Positions 17,109 to 23,444 of a stretch of DNA of 29,796 nucleotides are shown here, in pieces (the first letter of the stretch is position 1; each line of letters begins with the position of its first letter). This DNA comes from a virus. The position numbers and the translations under genes are program-made. The stretch is from IMG/VR virus record IMGVR_UViG_3300046808_000057, positions 1 to 29,796 of that record. One strand, written 5' to 3'. The notes below the pieces were generated by a model. That model worked only from the letters and a program-made list of their open reading frames with translations, was not told the origin of the DNA and did no database searches.

Positions 17109-17360
17109 TCAGCAGTTCCACGCTCTGAGTGATTTGTTGATCCGACTATTCGGATCTTTGGCAGTCTCAGCCGAGGTATTTTTCTTCTTCATCCCTTTCA
17201 TCCGGGCACAGAAGCTATCTCGACGGGGACCGCCTTCGGGCTGCGGGCGCTTCAGATTACTACCAGTGGCTGCATTATAAGCCTTACGGCCAGCCTCATT
17301 GAGACCGCCCTTGGGGTTCTTGTGCTTAGCCTTGAACTGGAAGTCCTTCTTAGCGCGCAT
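17109..17360 (-). CDS. Small basic conserved protein (DUF6321-like, 83 aa)
   Basis: I choose the ATG at 17360 because GGAG lies six bases upstream. Upstream TTG and ATG codons are less convincing, and the TTG would read through a hairpin. The product starts MRAKKDFQFKAKHKNPKG. It contains the conserved-looking GGLNEAGRKAYNAATGSNLK, RPQPEGGPRRDSFCARMKG and MKKKNTSAETAKDPNSRINK. This arrangement is familiar from small proteins near capsid genes (DUF6321-like by memory). It is highly basic with one central cysteine and one at the C-terminus. Function unknown. Confidence 0.8.
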   Translation of the reverse strand: MRAKKDFQFKAKHKNPKGGLNEAGRKAYNAATGSNLKRPQPEGGPRRDSFCARMKGMKKKNTSAETAKDPNSRINKSLRAWNC

Positions 17361-17377
17361 TCCGGTCTCCATATAAC

Positions 17378-17401
17378 TGGGGCGACCCGAGAGCCGCCCC
17401 A
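17378..17401 (-). other. Intercistronic hairpin after the 221-aa gene
   Basis: TGGGGCG (17378-17384) pairs with CGCCCCA (17395-17401) around a 10-base loop. It lies between the stop of the 221-aa gene and the chosen start of the 83-aa gene. No T-run follows on the minus strand, so it is not a classical terminator. It may be an mRNA-processing or stability element, or weaken translation downstream. Confidence 0.65.
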
Positions 17402-17406
17402 ATCAA

Positions 17407-18072
17407 TTAGGCTTGGGTGACGCCATAGAGGCCGGTCTGAGTGTCATCGTCTTCGATGAACATCCACACCGTCAACTGCTTCGAGCCGTCTGCCGCATCG
17501 GGAACCGCAAAGGTACCGCGAACATCGCCAGTGGTTGTCGTAGCCGGGCTTGTCGTAACGGCTGCCACAAAAGTACCAGTCGTAACAAAAGCGCCATTCC
17601 AAGCGGTCAGGCAGTAGTTACGGCTGTCAGCGCGGAACGGAAGGCCGAACACGTCGCCGGTACCAACAAAGAAGTCGGTAGCGGCAGCCGAGGCTGCAAC
17701 GCGAGTGATCGTCTTGAATGCCTTCTTACCAGCAACAGCAGTCGTGCCATTCAGGGTGATCGCTTCAGACATCGAAATGCCATAAGCGTCAGTGCCATAA
17801 ATGGTAAGAACAGCAGTAGCAGCGCCAGCGGCGTCAACAACGACGTTACGAGGAACGTCAAGGGTGACAGTGCCACCGGAGGCAAGAGCCCCGTTCAGCA
17901 GGGCATTGCCGGCAGCGGCAAGCGTTTGCTGAGCGCAGATGCCGTCCGCATCCAAAGCCACCGGAACAATGTCATAGACATTGATCGGCGACATGAAGAC
18001 GCCGGGCTGATTAGCGGTACCGTTGTTAGCGAAGTTGCGACCTGCCCGGACACCATCAGAGAAATGAGTCAT
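17407..18072 (-). CDS. Probable structural protein after the capsid (221 aa)
   Basis: An Ala/Thr/Gly-rich, beta-type protein starting MTHFSDGVRAGRNFANNG, with GGAG eight bases upstream of the ATG. It has no membrane span and one central region (YGISMSEAITLNGTTAVAG) typical of phage structural beta domains. Its place directly after the major capsid gene and between two GC-rich hairpins suggests separate dosage, as expected of a decoration or minor head protein. I do not recognise the family with certainty. Confidence 0.75.
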   Translation of the reverse strand: MTHFSDGVRAGRNFANNGTANQPGVFMSPINVYDIVPVALDADGICAQQTLAAAGNALLNGALASGGTVTLDVPRNVVVDAAGAATAVLTIYGTDAYGISMSEAITLNGTTAVAGKKAFKTITRVAASAAATDFFVGTGDVFGLPFRADSRNYCLTAWNGAFVTTGTFVAAVTTSPATTTTGDVRGTFAVPDAADGSKQLTVWMFIEDDDTQTGLYGVTQA

Positions 18073-18091
18073 GAGTTTTTCTCCATAGTTT

Positions 18092-18113
18092 GGGGGTGAC
18101 GGATGCCACCCCC
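18092..18113 (-). other. GC-rich hairpin directly after the major capsid gene
   Basis: GGGGGTG (18092-18098) and CACCCCC (18107-18113) form a perfect 7-bp stem with an 8-base loop, 10 bases after the capsid stop. No T-run follows on the minus strand. In an operon this could stop 3'-exonucleases and raise capsid mRNA, or give partial termination. Confidence 0.7.
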
Positions 18114-18122
18114 ATTATCCGA

Positions 18123-19028
18123 TTAGGAAGCGCCCTGAGAACCCCAGCCAGCGCGGAAGTTCGAGCAGCCGAACGAGTAACGCTCAATGGCCTTCGCCTT
18201 GAGGTTGTCGGTGTCGAAGTCCGTGTAGACATCGGTTTCGAGAGCTTCACGCTCGTAGTACTTGAAGCCGTTCGGAGCGTCGGTCAGCAGGAACCAAGAG
18301 TTGGTGTCCGTCAAGAACATGTTAACGCGATGACCCTGCGGAACCGCCGAGTTGTTGTAAATCGCATTAATGTCATTGTTTGCTGTATCGACGCGGAACT
18401 GCGATTGCAGAAGGCGCGTGGCCGTCCACTGCAGTTCAGCCGGAACGATCAGCTTCGTCGGCTTGGTCATGATGCGGAGACCCGCAGCATCACGGAAGCG
18501 CTGAACGCCAACGATGGCGTCCTGAAGCGAAGTTTCGTTCAAGTCAGCCTGCACCGTGAAGGTGTTGGCAACCGTACCGTTTTCGATGGGGTGAGCCGTC
18601 GAGAACAGCGGCTGACCATCGCCAATCGGGAAGTTGGCCGAGAAGCCGTTGTTCAGCACCGAAGCACCGAGCACTTCCTTGGTCTGTTCCATCGACTGAC
18701 GAAGAGCCTTCGCCTGCAGCGGGAACGACGATTGGTACAGGTTGTCCTTGATCGCCTGACGGGTGATGATGAAACCAATGCTGGTGTAACGGTTCACGTA
18801 GTTCGTTACATAGCGCTGGCCCATTTCGCCGTAAGCGGTCGAAGCACCTTCAGCCTTGATCTGAGCGAGGCCAAGCAGCTTGACTTCGACTTCGATTTCA
18901 ACGGCCTTATCGGACGTGTGCTTTTCAAAGATTTCCGACCATTGACCCGGGTACATCGGATAGTCGCCGAAAACGGCAGCCAGACCGGGACGGAGCAGGT
19001 CGCGAATTGCGGTTGTATTAATAGCCAT
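18123..19028 (-). CDS. Major capsid protein (Mu gpT-like)
   Basis: A 301-aa protein. The central part has the gpT-family pattern: FSTAHPIENG...ADLNETSLQDAIVGVQRFRDAAGLRI followed by PTKLIVPAELQWTATRLLQSQ. The length fits that of gpT-type HK97-fold capsids. The start MAINTTAIRDLL has a GGGAGA site ~8 nt upstream. No long N-terminal scaffold/delta domain is present, agreeing with a separate scaffold gene upstream. It forms the icosahedral shell, with folding perhaps assisted by the GroES-like protein in module 1. It is flanked by a hairpin on its 3' side and is second in a unit with its own promoter. High confidence for the role. Confidence 0.9.
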   Translation of the reverse strand: MAINTTAIRDLLRPGLAAVFGDYPMYPGQWSEIFEKHTSDKAVEIEVEVKLLGLAQIKAEGASTAYGEMGQRYVTNYVNRYTSIGFIITRQAIKDNLYQSSFPLQAKALRQSMEQTKEVLGASVLNNGFSANFPIGDGQPLFSTAHPIENGTVANTFTVQADLNETSLQDAIVGVQRFRDAAGLRIMTKPTKLIVPAELQWTATRLLQSQFRVDTANNDINAIYNNSAVPQGHRVNMFLTDTNSWFLLTDAPNGFKYYEREALETDVYTDFDTDNLKAKAIERYSFGCSNFRAGWGSQGAS

Positions 19029-19053
19029 TTCTTATGTCTCCCTGCTTGGCCGA

Positions 19054-19650
19054 TTAGACGCCAGTCACGCCACCCCGGTAGAGGTGGTTGTTGATGGTCA
19101 CGAGCCAGTTTGCGAAGGCACCAACAGCGTTGCCCGGAGTCGGGTCGAGCTGCAGGATCTTGCAGTTAAGCGTCGAAGTATCAGCTTCTGTCGCGTTGTT
19201 GATCGACACAGCCGACTGACCAGTCGATGTGGAACCAGCAGTGTACAGGAAGTTGATGTTCAAGCCACGGTCAGCCAGAGCAAGCGGGGTGCCTGCAGTG
19301 CCAGTGCCGCTGGTTTCTTGAACGGTGAACACTGTGTCGGGATCGTCAATGACCAGAGCTTCGACCGTCGAGCCGGTCAGAACGCCCGGGTTGCCCGGCC
19401 AGTAGTTCATGAACTTAACAACGCCCGTGCTGTCGGTGTACTTGACACCCCAGAACACGCCGACGCAAGCGGAGCCGGCAACGCCGACTTCAAGGTAGCC
19501 AGACGTGCCAATCGTGACGGGGTCGCCACGGAAAATCGCAGTCGCGTAAGTGGTAACGATCTGATAAGGATTCGTTGCGCCGGTCCAAGCAGAGCCATCG
19601 AGCTTCTTGACGGGGATGAACCCCTGAGGCGCATTGGTGCCGTAAGCCAT
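19054..19650 (-). CDS. Capsid-adjacent structural protein (198 aa), likely decoration or minor head
   Basis: I choose the ATG at 19650 (MAYGTNAPQGFIPVKKLDGS) because GGAG lies 7 bases upstream. The reading frame continues far upstream without a stop, but that part crosses a terminator and promoter and overlaps the 157-aa gene. The protein is beta-rich with many Gly/Thr/Val. It lies directly upstream of the capsid gene, first in the operon from the predicted promoter. Such small proteins often decorate or stabilise the shell. Family not recognised. Confidence 0.78.
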   Translation of the reverse strand: MAYGTNAPQGFIPVKKLDGSAWTGATNPYQIVTTYATAIFRGDPVTIGTSGYLEVGVAGSACVGVFWGVKYTDSTGVVKFMNYWPGNPGVLTGSTVEALVIDDPDTVFTVQETSGTGTAGTPLALADRGLNINFLYTAGSTSTGQSAVSINNATEADTSTLNCKILQLDPTPGNAVGAFANWLVTINNHLYRGGVTGV

Positions 19651-19807
19651 ACGGAATCTCCATGCTGAAGTGAATGATGTTTCGGCTTTGACCCGCCTTC
19701 GAGGTACCACGATACGTAACGCGGCATCGGAACGGCTACCCGCCGGAGGAGTGGATACGTGACCACCATCGAGTTCGGCACGATACGTGACGGCCATCGA
19801 AGTCTTT
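19651..19807 (-). other. ~150-nt leader of capsid unit with repeated GATACGTGAC boxes
   Basis: Between the predicted promoter and the 198-aa ATG I see three copies of GATACGT(A/G)AC on the plus strand (19711-19720, 19754-19763, 19782-19791). The last is part of CACG-ATA-CGTG, a perfect short inverted repeat. The stretch stays open in the frame of the 198-aa gene from an ATG near 19799, so an N-terminal extension is possible. No good ribosome site precedes it. Regulatory role is unproven. Confidence 0.5.
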
Positions 19808-19836
19808 AAATTACAGTACCCTTGAGAGACTGTCAA
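19808..19836 (-). promoter_or_regulatory. Predicted sigma-70-type promoter for the capsid unit
   Basis: On the minus strand a perfect TTGACA (19831-19836) is followed by TAATTT at 17-base spacing or TGTAAT (5/6 match) at 15. It begins seven bases past the T-run of the preceding terminator. This is where a separate promoter for the capsid genes would be expected. The start site is not known. Confidence 0.6.
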
Positions 19837-19842
19837 CTTAGG

Positions 19843-19877
19843 AATAAAAAGCCCCCGTCCAGCTAACCGGACGGGGC
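19843..19877 (-). terminator. Rho-independent terminator at the end of module 1
   Basis: On the minus strand CCCCGTCC pairs perfectly with GGACGGGG (plus-strand arms 19853-19860 and 19869-19876, 8-base loop) and is followed by GCTTTTTATT. This is a textbook intrinsic terminator for transcripts from the terminase/portal/scaffold genes. Confidence 0.9.
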
Positions 19878-19884
19878 AGTTAGG

Positions 19885-19910
19885 CGCGGCGGAGGAGAGC
19901 CCCCGCCGCG
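19885..19910 (-). other. Second GC hairpin just before the terminator
   Basis: CGCGGCGG (19885-19892) and CCGCCGCG (19903-19910) form a perfect 8-bp stem with a 10-base loop, right after the stop of the 157-aa gene. It is met by RNA polymerase before the true terminator and has no T-run itself. It may pause polymerase or protect the 3' end. Confidence 0.7.
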
Positions 19911-19918
19911 ACCGGAGG

Positions 19919-20392
19919 TTAATCCTTGAAAGAGGTAACCCGCTCAAAGCCCACGCTGCTTTCGTCAATACGCGGCAGGTTCGGGTCTTGTTGACCAGTC
20001 CATGCAACGTCCTGCAGCGTTTCAACGTTTTCAAGCTCTCGATCTGCCTTGCGCTCCTCGACATCCCGTGTCGGGCATTCGCACAAGATAAGACCGCCGC
20101 GACGGATAACCGTCACTTCCATGCCTTCGTAACCGGGCAGGGGAGGAGGAACCATCTCAGGGTGACGGTTAGCAGGAACCGGCTGCCATCCACGGATCAT
20201 GCGATCTGTCATGTTGTCGGGATCCGGCTCATTCAAAGTGGACTCACGCACCCAAGAGTACGTCATGCCAGTCGGGATCTTGTCCTTGGGGACATAGAGC
20301 TTGGACTGGAAGTGTGTCTCGGGGCGCTTGCGCATCCCTGCTTCGCGTGATTCTGCGGCGCGCGATTGCGCCATACGTGATGCTCGTGCCAT
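19919..20392 (-). CDS. Hypothetical protein between scaffold and capsid (157 aa)
   Basis: A charged protein starting MARASRMAQSRAAESREAGM, with AAAGGAG about 7 bases upstream inside the scaffold end. The N-terminus is basic and Ala/Arg-rich. The middle holds a conserved-looking patch (GMTYSWVRESTLNEPDPDN, then RMIRGWQPVPANRHPE), followed by a beta stretch (MEVTVIRRGGLILCECP). It is the last gene of module 1. The location in the head-assembly block suggests a role in head formation or stability. No family assigned. Confidence 0.75.
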   Translation of the reverse strand: MARASRMAQSRAAESREAGMRKRPETHFQSKLYVPKDKIPTGMTYSWVRESTLNEPDPDNMTDRMIRGWQPVPANRHPEMVPPPLPGYEGMEVTVIRRGGLILCECPTRDVEERKADRELENVETLQDVAWTGQQDPNLPRIDESSVGFERVTSFKD

Positions 20393-20394
20393 TG

Positions 20395-21456
20395 TTATGC
20401 TCCTTTCGCCTGCTTCATCATGTGGATCGCGTAGTATTTCTCAGCTTCTACCTCAGTCATACGGCCACCATTCGGTTTGCGAATGGCACCAGACTGAGCG
20501 AGCTGATGCGCCATGCGACGCTGATCCGCTGTAAGGCGGGCAACTTTAGTATTTTTTGCGGGTTGGCCCGGGGCCGCACTGCGCTGCACCGGAGCCACAT
20601 TCGATTCACGGCTCATTGGCGGGACTTTCTTGCTGGGTGCTACGCGCTCGCTAAATGCGTCAGGGAACTCCTGTTGCATGTGGCGATCAATCTCAGTGAA
20701 GTAATCCACCCCACCAATCTCATTATCACGCCCCTCAGCACGATAACGACGTTCAATGCGGCGCGCATAAATCGTCGCCTCTTCGTGCATCTCAGGGTCA
20801 AAGTCGCTTGAGTTTGGCTGGAACCAACTGTTGCGCTGGATCCAGTCAGCAGTGCGAGGCTCAAGCGTGGGCTGAGCCGCCTGACGCTCTTGCTCCTGAG
20901 GTGCTGCCTGAGCTGCCTGCTTGGGCTGAGGCGCATTCAGCTCCTGCTGAGCCTTCCAAGTCTCAATGCTATTGAGGTCAGTCTGCAGTTTGTAGAACTC
21001 ACCCTGAAGCTCAACGATACGTTCGCTGTCTCCAATGGAGTGAGCGTCAACAAGTTGGCGCTTCACTTCCTCAGCTCGACCATGAAGGCGCTGCTCATAG
21101 TGCGTCATCATCGCCATGTCTGATTGCTGACGAAGCTGCTCTGCTTGCTGTAGGCGAGCTTCCATTTCCTGAGCCCGACGCTCAGCTTCAGCAGCTTTCC
21201 GAGCCAGCTCGGCGATGCGACGATCTGGTGAGCGCTTGCGCTTTGGAGCCTCTTCTTCGGAAGCCTCCTCTTGCTCTTCCTCTTGCTGCTCTTCAGCTTC
21301 TTCCTGCTGCTCTTCCTCTTCCGGCTCATCAGAGCTTTCATCAGGATAGTCCACCAAGCTTTCGCCAAGATCCTCTTCAGTGATCTCGATCTCAACGTCC
21401 TCGGTGGGACCGTCCTCAGTCACCGGAAGTTCTGGAACTTCTGTCTCTTCTGACAT
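20395..21456 (-). CDS. Scaffolding protein
   Basis: A 353-aa protein with a very acidic N-terminus (~residues 1-70, long Glu/Gln runs) and a basic patch KRKRSPDRR. A long predicted coiled coil follows (~75-165, IAELARKAAEAERRAQEMEA), then a looser Gln/Ala/Pro-rich middle and a helical C-terminus (VEAEKYYAIHMMKQAKGA). This charge layout, size and place between the portal and capsid are classic for an internal scaffold that directs shell assembly and leaves afterwards. AAGGAG precedes the start. No protease motif is seen. Confidence 0.85.
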   Translation of the reverse strand: MSEETEVPELPVTEDGPTEDVEIEITEEDLGESLVDYPDESSDEPEEEEQQEEAEEQQEEEQEEASEEEAPKRKRSPDRRIAELARKAAEAERRAQEMEARLQQAEQLRQQSDMAMMTHYEQRLHGRAEEVKRQLVDAHSIGDSERIVELQGEFYKLQTDLNSIETWKAQQELNAPQPKQAAQAAPQEQERQAAQPTLEPRTADWIQRNSWFQPNSSDFDPEMHEEATIYARRIERRYRAEGRDNEIGGVDYFTEIDRHMQQEFPDAFSERVAPSKKVPPMSRESNVAPVQRSAAPGQPAKNTKVARLTADQRRMAHQLAQSGAIRKPNGGRMTEVEAEKYYAIHMMKQAKGA

Positions 21457-21466
21457 AACCTACTCC

Positions 21467-21925
21467 TTAAAAGTCGCCAGCAAACTTGCCGGACATAACG
21501 TCCTCAGGGCCAGTGATGACAGCCATGACGCGGTCGTCAGGAAGCAAAGCCATTGCGACGCCGCGATACGACACCATCGTCGATTCATAGCGAGGGATCA
21601 AAATCCAATCACCCGGCTTGCACCAAGGACCAGATCGCTCAAACTTTTCACCCTGATACGCCTCAGGGCCAACAGCGCATACCAAAGCTGACACAGAGCT
21701 GTACTTGTCCTCAGCTCGAACGGTGTCAGGCAGGTAGAGTGTGACCTCGGTGCCGTCTTCTTGGGTGATCGTCTTGAGTTCTTCAGGACGCACATAGATC
21801 TTTACAGCCACGAGATAGCCAGCCGGACGCATGTCAAATGGCTTGCCAGTCATTTCAATAAAATGCTGATCAATCAACGCCTTAGCTTCGGCTTCTTCGT
21901 GCTCTTCGATATTGCTCATACTCAT
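21467..21925 (-). CDS. GroES-like co-chaperonin
   Basis: A 152-aa protein whose residues ~34-139 follow the Cpn10 layout. A first strand YLVAVKIYV is followed by a variable loop (~50-66, including VTLYLPD where GroES has its GGIVL mobile loop). Then come SVSALVCAVGPEAY (GroES GKVVAVG), CKPGDWILIPRYE (KVGDKVLF) and RVMAVI (DILAVI). An extra ~33-residue acidic N-terminus is unlike host GroES. Phage co-chaperonins such as T4 gp31 replace GroES on GroEL to fold the capsid protein, and this gene lies two genes upstream of the capsid unit. The TAATG overlap couples it to the 93-aa gene. Fold is likely; GroEL binding is inference. Confidence 0.75.
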   Translation of the reverse strand: MSMSNIEEHEEAEAKALIDQHFIEMTGKPFDMRPAGYLVAVKIYVRPEELKTITQEDGTEVTLYLPDTVRAEDKYSSVSALVCAVGPEAYQGEKFERSGPWCKPGDWILIPRYESTMVSYRGVAMALLPDDRVMAVITGPEDVMSGKFAGDF

Positions 21926-22206
21926 TAGTATGCACTCCCTCTAGGTTGCTCCGGTTTTCGTTCTTCATCTGGCTGCATCATGCGCTTGAACTCTTCATTT
22001 AGAACTTCAATCGCCGATGTGTACGCGCGCGCCAACGCATTCCCCTCCAAAGTTTGAAGGGCAATTTCCTCAGCCGTCGTCGCTGGCATGTATAAATTAC
22101 CGCCTGACGAAGGCCTAAACCTTGCATTTAAAGAATACTCAACAGCGCGGTCGCGCAGTTCTGAGATCCGCTGTGCGGTTCTGTTTCGCAGTTCTTCTGC
22201 GCTCAT
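21925..22206 (-). CDS. Hypothetical 93-aa helical protein
   Basis: A charged helical protein (MSAEELRNRTAQRISELRDR) with GGAG five bases before the start and a proline/arginine-rich end. The middle contains FRPSSGGNLYMPATTAEEIA. It is coupled to the GroES-like gene by TAATG. No known motif; a small head-assembly accessory is possible from position. Confidence 0.75.
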   Translation of the reverse strand: MSAEELRNRTAQRISELRDRAVEYSLNARFRPSSGGNLYMPATTAEEIALQTLEGNALARAYTSAIEVLNEEFKRMMQPDEERKPEQPRGSAY

Positions 22207-22228
22207 ATTTTATCTCCGGTTTTTTATG

Positions 22229-22252
22229 TGGCGGCTATTGCCCGGGCCGCCA
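22229..22252 (-). other. Intergenic GC hairpin
   Basis: TGGCGGC (22229-22235) and GCCGCCA (22246-22252) form a 7-bp perfect stem between the 392-aa and 93-aa genes. On the minus strand it is followed by A-rich, not T-rich, sequence, so it is not a usual terminator. It is similar in type to the hairpins at 17378 and 18092. Confidence 0.6.
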
Positions 22253-22265
22253 TCCGGGGCCCCCA

Positions 22266-23444
22266 TTACATTCCGCCGATACCCTTCTTCGGCTTCACAA
22301 CCTGCTTGATATCACCAGTTTCGGACATCATGCCCTTGCGAACCTTAGCGGCACCGCCCTGAGCTTTCTTGATGGGGGCCATACCCTTGCGGGTTTTGCC
22401 TGCGCCACCAACGGCCTTCTTCACGGGAGCGCCCCTGCCCAGAGTTACGGGACCAGTGCTTGCGCGCATACCAGTACCCGTGTCAACCATGGTCTTGTTG
22501 CCAAGCGTCACGCCCTCGCTTTGTCGTGCTAAATTGCTCGGCAGCTTTACAGGTTGTGGCAATGACGAACCCGTGCTGGGCAGATACATCCTCTTATTGC
22601 CAAGCGTTATACCACCAGCGGCCTTTTTGACAACGCCACCCTTGTTGCGGCGAAGCGTGGTGTTTCCACCCATATTTTGCGGCTTGGGAGCATTTGACTT
22701 CTGTAAGGGGGTGCCACTCATATACATCCCAAATTTTGGACCAGATGATTTTGGCGAGGGCGGGGCGACAGGCGTCTTCGCTCTAGCCACCTGAGTGGGT
22801 CCGCCAGTGTAATTGGCTGGATTGCTTGTCGCTGATGGGGCTTGACGCGAGACTTCACCACCTCCAGCTTTCTTCACGGTCTTCGTCTTGCCAATAGCAA
22901 TCATGACAGCGAGACCATCCTTGGCTTTGCCGCCCTTTTTCATGCCGCCCATCTCGGTAGCCAGCTTCTTGGCAGTGTCAGCAGAGGTCTGAACCTTGCC
23001 GCCCTTCTTATAGTTACCAGCAGCCATGCGAGCAGCCACACGCTCAGCAGTGATGTCACCACCCTCAGCGTACTTGCCAGCTTTACCGCCGCAAGCCTTG
23101 CCTCCGCTCTTCATCTTAATACCGAGAAGCTTATCAGCAGCTTCCTGCTTCTTGCGGCGCATCATTTCCTTATCGGATTCCATGCGCTTCTGAGCGTCCA
23201 TTACTTCTTTGCCCTTGCGCTTCATCATGAGCGCGTCGCCCATCTTGCGCTCAGCAGTCGAGAGCTTCGGCATAGCGCCGCCGTCAGCCTTCTTCACAAC
23301 GCCGCCAACCTTATAGGTCGGGATCGGACGCGCATTAGCGCGCTGCTGAAGAGCTTTGGCACCGTTCGGCTGATTTGGCATAGGCTCGGCAACAGCGCTG
23401 CCGAAAATTGCGCGAGCCTTCGCCCGCAGATCAGTGGACTTCAT
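22266..23444 (-). CDS. Lys/Gly-rich low-complexity repeat protein (392 aa)
   Basis: A strongly basic protein full of KKGGK, VKKAxGG and KRKG-type repeats. Two near-repeats of a TLGNK-x-M element occur near residues 277 and 316. The N-terminus (MKSTDLRAKARAIFGSAVAE) looks like a folded or signal-like anchor. The middle has a Lys/Glu/Met helix (~60-110). The start overlaps the portal stop as ATGA. Proteins like this accompany portals in several aquatic phages, in my memory. The charge suggests binding to DNA or acidic scaffold. It could be an internal head protein. Function unproven. Confidence 0.8.
   Translation of the reverse strand: MKSTDLRAKARAIFGSAVAEPMPNQPNGAKALQQRANARPIPTYKVGGVVKKADGGAMPKLSTAERKMGDALMMKRKGKEVMDAQKRMESDKEMMRRKKQEAADKLLGIKMKSGGKACGGKAGKYAEGGDITAERVAARMAAGNYKKGGKVQTSADTAKKLATEMGGMKKGGKAKDGLAVMIAIGKTKTVKKAGGGEVSRQAPSATSNPANYTGGPTQVARAKTPVAPPSPKSSGPKFGMYMSGTPLQKSNAPKPQNMGGNTTLRRNKGGVVKKAAGGITLGNKRMYLPSTGSSLPQPVKLPSNLARQSEGVTLGNKTMVDTGTGMRASTGPVTLGRGAPVKKAVGGAGKTRKGMAPIKKAQGGAAKVRKGMMSETGDIKQVVKPKKGIGGM

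Noticed and set aside
19054-20064. A 336-aa reading of the capsid-adjacent gene starting at 20064
   Set aside because: It overlaps the 157-aa gene and crosses a clear terminator and promoter. The ATG at 19650 has a good ribosome site.
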